NCBI GenBank assembly: GCA_964609385.1
Contig: CAZSSM010000032.1
Coordinates: forward strand, 6,189 to 70,188
Direction: 5' to 3'
Length of the DNA: 64,000 nucleotides
From: CAZSSM01 sp964609385
GTDB taxonomy: Bacteria; Planctomycetota; Planctomycetia; Isosphaerales; Isosphaeraceae
Shown: piece by piece, positions 11,501 to 19,335 of the stretch
Position numbering within the stretch: the stretch's first letter is position 1
How the letters are laid out: each line of letters opens with the position of its first letter
Notes under the pieces: model-generated
Database searches by the model: none
Seen by the model: only the letters and a program-made list of their open reading frames with translations
Told to the model about the DNA's origin: nothing
Made by a program: the position numbers and the translations under genes

Positions 11501-12063
11501 GCGTCCCGGACGACTCGAAGTTGTTCCTGGCCACGTTCGACGCCTTCGCACGCCAGAGCGTGTGCCTCTTCCAATCGTCGGCGCTCCCGAAGGCTCTCGA
11601 CCCCTAATGACCAAGCGCCGTCATGGTCTGGATCGAGTTCACGGACCTTGCTCGCCAAGCGATCGACCTCGTCGAAGTGGCGGAGGACCATTGAGGTCCG
11701 GGCCCGCTCGATGCATTGGCGAACCCGTCCCCTCGTGATCAGTCGATCGCGACGCGTTTCGTACTCCGCACGAATCGCTCGCTCACCGTTCGCATCGATC
11801 CAGCCCCGGTGACGCCAGCTCGGCAATTCGTCGATGACATAGCGGATCTTTCCGAGTTGCTGCGTCTCGATCTCCTCCAACCCGAACGCCCTTGGTGGCG
11901 ATGATGAGGGCAATGGAGGTGGCTCGGCCTGAACGGTCCGGTCCGATTCCGGATTGAGGTCCGAGGGCTCGGCGCTCGACCGATCGTCATCGACAAGATC
12001 GATTTCGAAAGGCGGGTCCGGCTCGGTCTCAGCTTCGGAGCGGCTCGCGGGGGGGATCGTCAT
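5536..12063 (-). CDS. Giant polytopic membrane protein (2175 residues)
   Basis: ATG at 12063 with GAGGAG 8 bases upstream. The first 245 or so residues are soluble: an acidic, proline-rich start, then a helical segment (about 60-205) with TPR-like character (VDRLASKVRELDPDHDGAWSL), then a Pro-rich linker. From about residue 255 to 2140 the chain is an almost unbroken series of hydrophobic helices separated by short loops, by eye more than fifty membrane segments, ending in a short basic tail (LVRLKRSLAQIRQW). Architecture resembles a greatly enlarged DUF2339/DUF2157-type protein (soluble N-terminal region plus many membrane helices), but I see no catalytic motif or long extracytoplasmic domain. 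Function unknown. Internal tandem duplication is likely given the length. Codon usage looks like its neighbours, so it does not look recently acquired. Confidence 0.85.
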   Translation of the reverse strand: MTIPPASRSEAETEPDPPFEIDLVDDDRSSAEPSDLNPESDRTVQAEPPPLPSSSPPRAFGLEEIETQQLGKIRYVIDELPSWRHRGWIDANGERAIRAEYETRRDRLITRGRVRQCIERARTSMVLRHFDEVDRLASKVRELDPDHDGAWSLGVESLRERRRLEEAHALACEGVERGQEQLRVVRDAIAEQLQREAPTVTTPPPVPQPKPVTVRPLVDSTTQVRESVEASTPVAIAEPVAIGPSWVESAFAVLQRHWQRMILLLGGILLLVSSTAIAALLLGDELLGSTTGRCFTLLVYSMAFASLGGGLLRWGADQAGRIILLMALLLIPMNFTLTSVMLSGPEPFGIRVALVGLAWIGLAGLGAVTSRRLTSPASVPIAFALLTQGSLMLASPWLATGSLVDGVLTLLGSSALLLASTSWLTRRLSKPAWSEPLDEHDGPEPPSARDWGFGLGVLAFAHLWTTVRISMLIPMMAPLWFALPTALGACAALMTTGAISKVAGGRVVIGMRIGSYVLAALALTLAVVRPLDSVPSLAALNTGLTASLVIAVYVQALQIWRHPALLYSTMAASGVLGMAVWEATQPWSGLLSTSLAELFGYGSALPPAFLGWAGLPIVTLLMVTAWWIRSQWGDARLANHLLPMALTLSVVGSAVSAIEPLAGAIGLAGYAVALGVMAWSFRRPWLVVLASGSGIGAAMLAGTLIADLTLGSRALGVAGIAVAYWFGLRLIPRSEELDPYRQSLARMIRLAGVGAFGLIVAGLIWDPVVIWTTSASLGCLAILALLLYQEFPRKSLAYAALGYLVIGATLVTGLGESLTTRIVSDVWFSTALSCFGSLVAFTTLISLGDGRETSSRRFGLIPIIEPEIRIDVGVVAGMLAIVHAAIMVVLLGSPWVPEPSNLIAILPTGLAAGTVFAMGTRYRTRYEPLAGWAVASWVFGLTAGMLASGPVLGWSSSTLLPIDVAFALSATGPLLWLAVEILRRRGLADPAQGLARHLVHGMIVVPILVVLVSSLFSLWDGFREPGGLIGPFALVGLTWIGANRHRPSAPIAGMAMAGLTSAILCVVAVQLGTVDGVAWSFGITTLMVAWAWLGLGEALRRRSSDKPVACWLYATEVVGWIGLVVGLLWPWTAQGSLGLASYGGVLALGASVALGLTRWEHPRMGAVVAAGLAWLSGQFLALWAWESYSRPSPLSSADQIAVLAGASALTAFLLLGGGRLARRLGALPLANTWRAACMYLAVIGSLQVLWSASISLDSYPILMPVMLVLTAFYLAASLWQRRSSTTYLASAQLVIAAYVTLFWIGDGQEGHVSTLGLLATGLATGFWIIGRVSNRFLPESIRPRLSRPWEHAVICLIGLSLPLNATWSLALALTAVPVLLLTISFPSIGWMAAVATILTTSALIEAYSIDPTGRIASMTLMGLAALWWLVAALVDAVRVPVCRRLGLVELAYQRPWWIACAVLIVLGLVNHIGSIVATDEIWSRAPGIPLSAAVILAAVVRWLPFRGWIDVAFGLSSFGVIALVDRWLPTISHVPLMLILLGWGWFELRPWLDRPRRILEGLGWQFPWTRSAIGDWSRGLSTLSLLSALILVALTTADSLGAIVPSVVSAIDHSGWWTLTSTLIVLTVASVRMPIFPDGVRSGVIGLILAAIVVWTLVDPAPWIGVSGWGATQPIPTVTSTLGLIAALFAIGLSGRSSETALTLPFGSGAIDGARLRQYADGLIFDAVVLSGLGLVMGPYALTLGLTWKFGTIATALAALTIAQRRRGAVVASTIAAVLTITTLAWVIPESLGIASPPATGLVISLGLLGLTIAQAGLAELLSGRERWAEVHDALERSQLWLALLVAVCVGWGLTHDVSRGTVAPESALLDTGVLIGLASVLFRGAVRHGVVWHGYLAQACVLGAYLTGRLGFPAQASWDAIALFGLALIDLGIAEGLGERGPGSSDRPGRKAMVRSSFAGALVLPVLSLSATFRSGWASDTMILTSIAVTLLYAALASRSGWRGLGYLAGLIFNGLLAMVWFRVGWSLVEQPGFYVLPIGLSTLLFAETARRELGRSGLNILRTLGLVLILTSLSIPIWRTADLLSWALVLVASLVAIGVGITIRSQVFLVLGFVTFLIDVGYQATRAGLDNAVARWAIMLGLGLSLVLFVALSEKYRLLVRLKRSLAQIRQWE

Positions 12064-12151
12064 CGCATCATCTCCTCAGTCGCGCGGATCGAATCGACGT
12101 CCGCGCGACCACGGACTCCCGTTGTCGTTGTCTCCGACCATAGGTCAAGGT

Positions 12152-12178
12152 CCGGACGACGATGTTTCCGTCGTCCGG
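12152..12178. other. Perfect 10-bp hairpin upstream of the giant membrane gene
   Basis: CCGGACGACG (12152-12161) pairs with CGTCGTCCGG (12169-12178) over the loop ATGTTTC. There is no T-run on either side, so it is not a classical terminator. It sits about 90 bases upstream of the giant gene and could be a leader structure or protein-binding site. Confidence 0.35.
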
Positions 12179-12315
12179 GACCCTGCTAGAGGATTCCGAT
12201 CGCGTTCCTCAGCCCGACACGAAGAGTTCCGGATGGCGCCGAACTGTGGGGACGACTCGAGATTCGTCGGAGTCATCCCAATCCTGTCAGGAATCGCCGA
12301 AGGACGATCCCGATA

Positions 12316-12349
12316 GAAACGGACGGACTGCCAATGAGGTGTCTGTCCG
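12316..12349 (-). terminator. Probable terminator of the TPR-ABC-enolase run
   Basis: On the minus strand CGGACAGAC pairs with GTCCGTCCG (arms at 12341-12349 and 12320-12328, nine pairs with one G-U) over a 12-base loop, followed by GTTTCTATC. The stem is good but the T-run is short. It lies about 40 bases after the enolase stop codon. Confidence 0.45.
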
Positions 12350-12386
12350 CTGATTGCTCGATATTTTCAGTCTATGGTGGGACTGC

Positions 12387-13799
12387 TCAGCCATCAATAG
12401 CCGCGGCCGGATCGGGCAGGGGGCGGGCGATCTCATCGACCCGGTAGCCGAAGCCGGCTCGGCCCTGGCAGGTCGACCAATCGACCGAACCCTCTCGTCG
12501 CTGATAGAGTCCTTCGTGGATGCGGGCCTCGAGGGCTGAGGCTTCGGGATAGAACTGCATGCCGTTGGTCTCGACGCCCATGATCGTCCCAGCGTGCGCG
12601 GCCAGTTGGACGTGCGGGATCTGGGCGAGCATCGGATTGGTCAGATCCTGGACCATCAGGGTCATCCCATGCGCTTTGGCCCAGCTGAGGCTCAGCAGGG
12701 CACCGGTCTGGGTCTTGCAGGTCTTCAGGGCTACGCCGGTCCAGCCTAGCTCGCGACCGAGGCGCACGAGGGTCCAGTCGTGCGCGCTCTCGTCCATGAA
12801 CAACGGTTTGCGCGCCGAGACCGAGCGGACATCGATCGGGTGTGCCTCCAAATCGTAAGGGAAGGGTTGTTCGACGTAGAGGATCATGCCGAAGGTCCGA
12901 GGCTCATCGAGCACGAGACGATCGAGAATCTCGTTGACATATCCCGGATCGGTGACGGTGCAGTTGAAGTCGGCCGTCAGCCAGTCGACCCCCTCCTCCT
13001 GCGCGATCCGCCCGACGCGCACCAAGCGATCGTAATCCCAAGCGTCATCGTTGCCCCGGAGCTTCACCTTCAGGCAGGTCAGGCCGTCGCGTCGGATCCA
13101 GTCGCGGAGCAGGACCGGATAGCCGTCGTCGGGCTCGTCCCCTTTGAAATCGGCCTCTTCCAGTGCGTCGGTGCCCCCAATCAAGTGCCAAGCGCGAAGC
13201 CGTGTCGGGGCCTGAGGCTTGAGGAACTCCGAGGGAAACCGACCCGACCAGTCCCAATCCTTGTTCGAGGCCGACTCCAGATACGCGTCGAGGTCGTCGT
13301 GGAGCGTCTCGGAGCCGTACAGATTGTATATGGGTCTATCAAGTATGTTTCCGTAAGCATCATGCACGGCGATGTCGAACAGCGAGGAGCAGACCAAGGC
13401 CGACAGCCAGGGCATCGGCTCGGCCTCCGCGCCTCGCTCGGCGTTGAAGTCGCGATGAAGCGATGGCAGGACCTGCTCGTTGAAGCCATGGCCGAGTTGG
13501 AGCGGATCGCCGACCCGGTCGAACTGCGCCCAGGCGTCGGCCAACTGCTTGGTGAAGCGGATCAGGGCCTCGTTGCGTTCGCTCCAGGTTAGTTGGCTCG
13601 GCCAAGTCCATTGGGCGCTCAGGGGAGTTTCGCCCCAGCCGAAGGCGGACCGACCGCGACCGTCCTCAACCCGGACCTGGACCCGAGCACAGACCACCTC
13701 GGTGGTCACCTCGGGGCCGAACTTCAAGGGTACCCGCGTCACCACGGGGAGGAAGTAGAGGCGGACCCCACGAACCCGGATCGCTTGTGCTTGGCTCAT
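12387..13799 (-). CDS. Enolase-superfamily (mandelate racemase/muconate lactonizing-like) enzyme
   Basis: A 470-residue protein. I place the start at 13799 (MSQAQAIRVRGVRLYFLP) because a GAGG lies just upstream and the longer frame is low-complexity. The N-terminal capping domain is followed by a barrel with the expected acid/base and metal residues in order: LKVKLRG (Lys-x-Lys, about 248), TADFN (Asp, about 275), YVEQPF (Glu, about 310), FMDES (Asp, about 337) and ALKTCK (Lys, about 361). Family reaction: abstraction of a proton next to a carboxylate, with Mg2+ holding the enolate; the substrate cannot be told from sequence. It is longer than typical family members (350-400), mainly through insertions between about 180 and 245. 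Last gene of a minus-strand run with an ABC ATPase and TPR proteins. Confidence 0.85.
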   Translation of the reverse strand: MSQAQAIRVRGVRLYFLPVVTRVPLKFGPEVTTEVVCARVQVRVEDGRGRSAFGWGETPLSAQWTWPSQLTWSERNEALIRFTKQLADAWAQFDRVGDPLQLGHGFNEQVLPSLHRDFNAERGAEAEPMPWLSALVCSSLFDIAVHDAYGNILDRPIYNLYGSETLHDDLDAYLESASNKDWDWSGRFPSEFLKPQAPTRLRAWHLIGGTDALEEADFKGDEPDDGYPVLLRDWIRRDGLTCLKVKLRGNDDAWDYDRLVRVGRIAQEEGVDWLTADFNCTVTDPGYVNEILDRLVLDEPRTFGMILYVEQPFPYDLEAHPIDVRSVSARKPLFMDESAHDWTLVRLGRELGWTGVALKTCKTQTGALLSLSWAKAHGMTLMVQDLTNPMLAQIPHVQLAAHAGTIMGVETNGMQFYPEASALEARIHEGLYQRREGSVDWSTCQGRAGFGYRVDEIARPLPDPAAAIDG

Positions 13800-13921
13800 C
13801 ACCGCCTCGTTTCCTCTCGAACGCATCGCCGATCGATCACAGACCTGGTCCAGGCCGACATCGGTGCTCGGTCCCCTCGCCAGATTCCCGTTAGACTCTT
13901 GAGCCGCTGCCGTTGAGTGTA

Positions 13922-15121
13922 TCAACCGGGGCTGGATCGCCCGAGCCCCCAGCCGGTCGCTCGATCGAAGACTCGGAGCGCCGACCAGGGGATCCGGATC
14001 GCCACGCGATCGCCTTGCGGTTCGTCGAGGCCCGGGAACCGTGCGCTGAGGGTCGTTCCCGCGAACTCGATCAGGCCGTACCAACCCGAATCGCATTGCC
14101 GTGAATGGGGTCGGACTGGACCGCCGATAAGTTCTAGGGTCTCGTCGGTCCGTCCAACCGGTTCGGAGGAGCTTGGACCGAGCTCGGCGTCCGAGACCCT
14201 GCTTGCGTCGATGGGAACGACCTGCGCCGTCCAGGCCGGGATCCCGATCCAGCAGTCGCTCCCGTTCCCCGCTTGCGTCGGAATCTCCGACTGGAGAATC
14301 CTCAGATCGGTTTCGGATCGGATCGGAACTCGACCGATCGGCCTTCCCGAGTCTTCACGGATCTCCAAGGCATCCGATGCCAAATGACCCGAGAGAAGGA
14401 TCCAACGATCAGGCCCACAGAGCCTCGCGACCTCGATATGGCGGGGGTGATCGCGAAGCGCGGCATACCGATCGATCTGAAGCAGTCGTCCCTGTTCGGA
14501 GAGGACGGCGATCCGATCGACAGCGCGGGCCAGATCGGCCCAATCGTGACTGACAAACAGCGTGGTCGTACTGAATCGTCGTTGCTGATTCCGGAGGACC
14601 TCGGCCAGCGTCGCGCGTCGGGGTGGATCGAGTTGGCCGAACGGCTCGTCGAGCAAGAGGACGGCTGGTCTTCGGATCCAGGCCCGTCCCAAGGCGACGC
14701 GCTGGGCCTCGCCTCCTGAAAGCGCATGGGGCTTGCGATCAGCCAGGTGGCCGATCCCGAGCACCTCGAGGATCTCGGCGATCCGCGAGGCCCTTGTCGA
14801 TGGCGCGAGCCCGGTCCGGTTCAAGGCGAAGACTAGGTTCCCTTCGACACTCAGATGCGGCATCAAGGCCGGCGTCTGCTGCATCATCGCGATTCCCCGT
14901 CGATGGGGCGGAAGGCGGTCTACTGTCGCGCCATCGATCTGAATCGAGCCGGCCTGATGCCGTTCCAGTCCAGAAATTACGCGGAGCAGGGTCGACTTGC
15001 CCGCCCCGGAAGCCCCGACCAATCCCAAGGCCTCACCGCGATCGACTCGGAGCGTGACTTGGTCCAGGGTCGGCCGGGATCGACCTGGATGGCGGAACGT
15101 GACCTCGGAAACGCTCAGCAT
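13922..15121 (-). CDS. ABC transporter ATP-binding protein with C-terminal regulatory extension
   Basis: A 399-residue protein. Residues 1-230 are an ABC ATPase: Walker A GASGAGKST, Q-loop MMQQTPALMPHL, signature ALSGGEAQRVALGRA, Walker B VLLLDEPFGQLD, and the switch His in FVSHDW. The order and the long C-terminal part (about 240-399) resemble importers of the sugar/polyamine/sulfate type (CysA, PotA, UgpC), which carry TOBE domains. No permease or binding-protein gene lies nearby, so its partners are elsewhere or it acts differently. It begins 30 bases after the third TPR gene and ends 122 bases before the enolase gene, so it is probably co-transcribed with both. Confidence 0.88.
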   Translation of the reverse strand: MLSVSEVTFRHPGRSRPTLDQVTLRVDRGEALGLVGASGAGKSTLLRVISGLERHQAGSIQIDGATVDRLPPHRRGIAMMQQTPALMPHLSVEGNLVFALNRTGLAPSTRASRIAEILEVLGIGHLADRKPHALSGGEAQRVALGRAWIRRPAVLLLDEPFGQLDPPRRATLAEVLRNQQRRFSTTTLFVSHDWADLARAVDRIAVLSEQGRLLQIDRYAALRDHPRHIEVARLCGPDRWILLSGHLASDALEIREDSGRPIGRVPIRSETDLRILQSEIPTQAGNGSDCWIGIPAWTAQVVPIDASRVSDAELGPSSSEPVGRTDETLELIGGPVRPHSRQCDSGWYGLIEFAGTTLSARFPGLDEPQGDRVAIRIPWSALRVFDRATGWGLGRSSPG

Positions 15122-15151
15122 TGGGGAGTTCGCCTCGATAAACAGTCGGGC

Positions 15152-16516
15152 TCAGCTTGAGCGGTCGCCGGGAGATCGCCTCACGTCGTCGTCCTGTTCG
15201 GGGTCCTGGTCCCGACCCGCCTCGTCGATGATCTGCGAACGGAAATAGTTGGCTTTGCCGTGTTCGCCACGCTCCTGGAAATAAGTCGCGACCCGACGGT
15301 TGGTCTCTGGGTCATGCGGCTCGCGTTCGAGCAAGAGCCGGGCTTGCTGGACGGCCTCCTCGCCGCGACCGTGTTCGAAGAGCCAGTCGACGATCCGGCG
15401 CCGGAGTTCCAAGTCGCCGGGGTTGAAGAACAGCTCGCGTCGGTATTCGTCGGCCACCACGTTCTCGCGACGGATCCGTTGGCCGATGGCGAACTGCTCG
15501 GCGGCCTCGTCGACCCGACCCTCCAGCCTCAAGAGCCGACCGAGGGTGTAACGCGCCTCGGGATCGTAGGGGAACTTCTCGATAGAGCGATCCAATCTTT
15601 CATGAGCGCGATCATACTGCTCCGTAACCAGGTCGATGGTCGCGCCGATCCGAAGAAACTCCGGGTCGTCGGGTCGCAAGTCCACGGCGCGGTTGATGAG
15701 GTCGACAGCGCGCTCGCGCTGTCCGAGTTCGCGAGCGTTCTGGCCGGCTCGCAAAAGGACGATTGGATTGTCGGGCTCCAAGGCGAGCACATGCTCATAG
15801 TGAACCGCGGCCTCGGTAAAGCGGCCGATCTCGCGGAGTTGGTTGGCCAGGCCGAGCCCGGCTTCCACGTGATCTGGTTCGCGCTTCAAGGCCTCCTCAT
15901 AGGCCCGGATAACCCGGGCGGCGCCGCGGTCGCGGGCCACTTCGGCGAGTGCTCGAACGCAGTGCGGCTCCGGGTCGTTGGGGGCGTCCCGGATCCAGCG
16001 GTCCAATATGGGATCGACGGCACCGATTCGATACGTGTTGACATAGATCTGAGCCAAGGCACGCGCAACTTCGGGCTGCGGGCGCTCCTTGTCACGCAAG
16101 GCCTCGACCAGAAACGGCTCGGCGCCCTCGGAATCGCCGTCCAAGGCCATGACGACGCCGAGGATCCCCTGAATCAACCTCGTGTCGACACCGCCGTTGC
16201 GGGCCGGGTCGAGGTGGATCAGGGCGGTTTGCGGATCCTCTTGCCGTAACGCGATTCGGGCACGGAGATAGTGGGCCGAACCCAACATCGGAGACTCGTT
16301 GAGGAGTTGATCAACCTTCGTCTTCGCCGACTCGTACTCGCCACGATCCAGCAGGTCGCGGATGATGCTCAGGGCATCGTCTCGCTCCGACGAGCATCCG
16401 ACCGGGACGATCGCCGCTAAGGCTAGCCCGACCAGCAGGACCAAGGTTGATCGGCCATCAGCCCGAAGGCCCAGTAGTCGATTCGGGTCCTGCTTCCAAG
16501 AAGCGAGCCGTGACAC
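15152..16516 (-). CDS. TPR-repeat lipoprotein
   Basis: A 454-residue protein read from the GTG at 16516, which has AAGGA 9 bases upstream. From there it has a short basic start, a hydrophobic stretch and a lipobox (IVPVGC-SS), so it is probably a lipoprotein. The rest is a series of tetratricopeptide repeats (LYFRG-like helix pairs such as EPDHVEAGLGLANQLREIGR and LEPDNPIVLLRAGQNARELG), about nine by eye. TPR arrays act as protein-binding scaffolds. An ATG at 16579 is a possible longer start. The C-terminus is charged and polar. Third of three consecutive TPR genes, with its start about 100 bases after the second. Confidence 0.8.
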   Translation of the reverse strand: MSRLASWKQDPNRLLGLRADGRSTLVLLVGLALAAIVPVGCSSERDDALSIIRDLLDRGEYESAKTKVDQLLNESPMLGSAHYLRARIALRQEDPQTALIHLDPARNGGVDTRLIQGILGVVMALDGDSEGAEPFLVEALRDKERPQPEVARALAQIYVNTYRIGAVDPILDRWIRDAPNDPEPHCVRALAEVARDRGAARVIRAYEEALKREPDHVEAGLGLANQLREIGRFTEAAVHYEHVLALEPDNPIVLLRAGQNARELGQRERAVDLINRAVDLRPDDPEFLRIGATIDLVTEQYDRAHERLDRSIEKFPYDPEARYTLGRLLRLEGRVDEAAEQFAIGQRIRRENVVADEYRRELFFNPGDLELRRRIVDWLFEHGRGEEAVQQARLLLEREPHDPETNRRVATYFQERGEHGKANYFRSQIIDEAGRDQDPEQDDDVRRSPGDRSS

Positions 16517-16616
16517 GAGGAATCGTCCTTCCACGGTTCCGAAATGAATGTGATGAGGGTCCGTGGTCGGGAATGTCATGGAGCATTGATGACCGCCGAT
16601 CGGAACCACAGTGAAG

Positions 16617-17942
16617 TCAAGGGATCCGGGCGATCTCGTCCTCGTGACCGTCCATTGACGGGTGGGAGTCATGCGAGGTCTCGGGCACCAACCGCGCGAC
16701 GCCGTCGGCCTCACGAGTGAGACCGAGGACCTCAAACAACTCGGACATTCGGCGGAGCACGGCAGCCAACCGTTCTTGACGCTCCGAACCTGGAGCATTG
16801 AGCGCGTCGATGTATTGATTGAACACGGGTGTTAGCTCGCCCTGGGCCTCGACGATCCGACGATGCCGTTCGATCGGCTCACGCGCCTCGCGATCTTTCC
16901 CGAGTCGCTTTCGGATCCGGAAGAGCCGGAACAGGGCGGGGGGGTCGTCAGGCTCTCGCTGAACGACACGTGTGAAGGCTTTCTCAGCCCCTTCGAAGTC
17001 CCCTTGCTCCTGCAACCAGACGCCCCGGAAGTAGAGGCAACGCGGTGTGTCGAGCGCGTCGTCTGGGACCTCGCGAAAGATCGGCCCCATCGCGTCGATC
17101 TGATCGCGGTGGGAGAGCATTTCCAGGCGGGCCTGTTGGATCAACGGCTCGTCGGGATGCTGCTTCAGAGCGATTTGCAGGTGTCGGTCGGCCTGGGCAA
17201 ACTGAGTCTTGGCCTCGTCGGGATCGGGGGCGGTCCGGGCCAGGTAATCCCAGGCCATCGCCAAAGGGACCCGCGACCGCCAGTCCTCTGGATCGGCCTC
17301 CACGTAGCGCGAAAGGACCTCGACACCCTCCTTGGCCGAGGGGCGCTCGGTCTCGATCAAGGTTCGGAAACTCATGACCATCGCTTCACGCTGGGCGTCT
17401 AGAACTCCCTGGGAACGCTGATAGGAGTTCCAGATCTGATCGCGCATCTCATCGATCCGGTTTTGGATCTGATAGAGGTTGAGCAGTTGTCCCTCAACGT
17501 CGCCCAATCGCGGTCGTTCAACCGGATGGTTGGGATCGTCTTGCAGATAAGCCGACCAGGCCCGTTCGGCGCGTCGGGCGTAACCGGCCTCGATCCAGAT
17601 CTGTCCCTCCAGGGCAAGGGCGGCCTTCTTGTTCGGGTACCAATCGGGCACCTGTTCGAGTCGGCTCGCTGCACGGATCGGTTCGCCACGCGCCTGATCG
17701 AGGGAGGCGCGGAGCATCAGGGCATCGCCGTGATGGGGCGAGCGCGCAAGCAGGTGATCCAGGAGCCGAACCGCCTCATCTTCCCGGCCGCTCTGAAGCG
17801 TCTGGAGGACCTCACTGAACTCGGGGACGGGACGCCGAGTCCATGTTAGCCAGAGGTTCACCACTAATAAGGAGACGATCATTAGCCAGAGCAAGGCACC
17901 GACCCATCCGATGCCTCGACGGGGACGCGAATCCCGAGTCAC
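16617..17942 (-). CDS. Membrane-anchored TPR-repeat protein
   Basis: A 441-residue protein with one N-terminal membrane segment (WVGALLWLMIVSLLVVNLWL, about 12-31) and then TPR repeats through most of its length (for example REDEAVRLLDHLLARSPHHG and ADRHLQIALKQHPDEPLI). Predicted orientation: anchored in the inner membrane with the repeats outside the cytoplasm. The start codon overlaps the stop of the upstream TPR gene (ATGA, 17939-17942), showing translational coupling. No enzymatic motif is visible. Inference: with its two neighbours it forms a membrane-attached scaffold, each subunit using a different anchor. Confidence 0.85.
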   Translation of the reverse strand: MTRDSRPRRGIGWVGALLWLMIVSLLVVNLWLTWTRRPVPEFSEVLQTLQSGREDEAVRLLDHLLARSPHHGDALMLRASLDQARGEPIRAASRLEQVPDWYPNKKAALALEGQIWIEAGYARRAERAWSAYLQDDPNHPVERPRLGDVEGQLLNLYQIQNRIDEMRDQIWNSYQRSQGVLDAQREAMVMSFRTLIETERPSAKEGVEVLSRYVEADPEDWRSRVPLAMAWDYLARTAPDPDEAKTQFAQADRHLQIALKQHPDEPLIQQARLEMLSHRDQIDAMGPIFREVPDDALDTPRCLYFRGVWLQEQGDFEGAEKAFTRVVQREPDDPPALFRLFRIRKRLGKDREAREPIERHRRIVEAQGELTPVFNQYIDALNAPGSERQERLAAVLRRMSELFEVLGLTREADGVARLVPETSHDSHPSMDGHEDEIARIP

Positions 17943-19114
17943 GGTTGCGGCTCCTCCGAGATCAGCGATTCAGGCAGAAACCCCATACCTCCGGTCTGGG
18001 GCTGCTCGCGACGCAGCGTGTTGAACCGTTCGAGCGCCTCCCGCTCCCGTTGGCGATCCCCCCGAATTTTGTGGGCCAGGCTAAGCTGATACCAAGCGAA
18101 GGCGGACGAGGGATCGATCGTTAAGGCCTGATCCAATTGGTCCATCGCTTCGTCGATCCGACCCTCCTGGATGTAGGTCCGTCCCAGTTGGAGCCGGGGG
18201 AACAACCGATTGGGTCGCTTCTTGATCGAGCGACGCCAGAGCTCACAGCCGCGTTCCACGTTCCCGAGTCGGCGATGGGCCAAGCCTAGCAGGTCGAGCA
18301 GGCGGGGATCGTCGGTGAGCTGGGCCCAAGGGGTCACCCGTTCGACCGCCTTGTCGTAGCGTTCGACGCCGACCACGCTTTCTGCATAGCGTCGAAACAC
18401 CATGATTCGATCGATGTTTGGTGGAAGCTCGACCAGGTCGGGATCGATCTCGAGCAAGTTGGAGTAGGCCCACTCGCAGTTGACCAAGTCGTCGGTCTCG
18501 TAATAGAAGCGGCCCAGCATCGCCAGGGCGATCGGGCGATGTTCGGGGTTCTCGGCCAGCCGAAGGGCCAACATTTTGGCGTGACGGGTGTCGCCCCAGG
18601 TGTAGAGCAGGGCAGCGAACCGTCGGAGGACCATCGGATCATCAGGGTCCTGCACGATAAGTTCGTCGTAGGCTTGGATGGCCTCTGTCTGGAGGTTGGA
18701 TTGGGCTAAGCCGAAGGCACGGATCTCCAGGTCATCGCGACTAAGCTGGCCGTTTCGCCGAAGATCCTGGTAATAAGTCTCCGCACGGGCCCCATAGACC
18801 AACTGGCTGAGACTCAACGCGGCGATCCGCCTCGCATCGTCTCTCCAAGGACGATCCTCGAGCACATCCTCTGCGAGCCTGAGCGCTTCGAGATACTCGG
18901 CGCGTTGATAAGCATCGTGGGCCTGCACGATCCGAGGCTCTTGAGTGGCATGCCAAAGTGTGGCGATGATGAGAGAGGGAAACAAGACGATCCCGAGCAA
19001 GCTCGCCGGCGATGGGGATCGTTTGCTCTTCGGTGGCGGGTCTTGACCTGAGCGGACGTCCGGTTGCTCGACGACCGTGTCCAACGCGAACTCTCCGTTG
19101 ATAGGCGCGTTCAC
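17939..19114 (-). CDS. Membrane-anchored TPR-repeat protein, first gene of the run
   Basis: A 391-residue protein: about 35 polar residues, one membrane segment (ASLLGIVLFPSLIIATLWHA, about 37-56), then TPR repeats (AYQRAEYLEALRLAEDVLED; QALTIDPSSAFAWYQLSLAH near the end). The downstream part is rich in Arg and Glu and ends FLPESLISEEPQP. It is the promoter-proximal gene of the minus-strand run 19114-12387. A terminator lies about 100 bases upstream at 19210-19255, so the promoter should be between 19115 and 19210; I could not pick it out. Function unknown beyond a scaffold role inferred from the fold. Confidence 0.85.
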   Translation of the reverse strand: MNAPINGEFALDTVVEQPDVRSGQDPPPKSKRSPSPASLLGIVLFPSLIIATLWHATQEPRIVQAHDAYQRAEYLEALRLAEDVLEDRPWRDDARRIAALSLSQLVYGARAETYYQDLRRNGQLSRDDLEIRAFGLAQSNLQTEAIQAYDELIVQDPDDPMVLRRFAALLYTWGDTRHAKMLALRLAENPEHRPIALAMLGRFYYETDDLVNCEWAYSNLLEIDPDLVELPPNIDRIMVFRRYAESVVGVERYDKAVERVTPWAQLTDDPRLLDLLGLAHRRLGNVERGCELWRRSIKKRPNRLFPRLQLGRTYIQEGRIDEAMDQLDQALTIDPSSAFAWYQLSLAHKIRGDRQREREALERFNTLRREQPQTGGMGFLPESLISEEPQP

Positions 19115-19209
19115 GATTGATGCGCGAAGGAAAACGGCCTTACTTGTGGTACAGGACCCGGACGCCGAGAAATCAGAAGTGATCTAGGCCGAGTGGTGAA
19201 CCGACTGAG

Positions 19210-19255
19210 AAAAGCGGGCAGACCGTACCATGAGGCATTATGGTGCGGTCTGCCC
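19210..19255 (-). terminator. Strong intrinsic terminator of the small lipoprotein gene
   Basis: GGGCAGACCGTACCA (19216-19230) pairs over 15 positions, with one G-U, with TGGTGCGGTCTGCCC (19241-19255) around a 10-base loop. On the minus strand the stem is followed by GCTTTTC. It separates the lipoprotein gene from the TPR run. Confidence 0.8.
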
Positions 19256-19335
19256 GAGAAGCCGATCGCTTTGACATGATCAAAGTCGATGATGATTGGG
19301 TCTAGGAGGATATGACCGCTTGTTGGTCAATGCGA

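Larger units (their letters stand above)
12064..12386. other. 323-base non-coding gap
   Basis: Lies between the end of the enolase-like gene and the start of the giant membrane gene, both on the minus strand. It holds a terminator-like hairpin (12316-12349) and a second perfect hairpin (12152-12178). No convincing reading frame or promoter was found. Confidence 0.6.

Noticed and set aside
15260..16249. 329-codon plus-strand frame opposite the TPR lipoprotein
   Set aside because: Antisense shadow; the TPR frame shows clear repeats and a lipobox.
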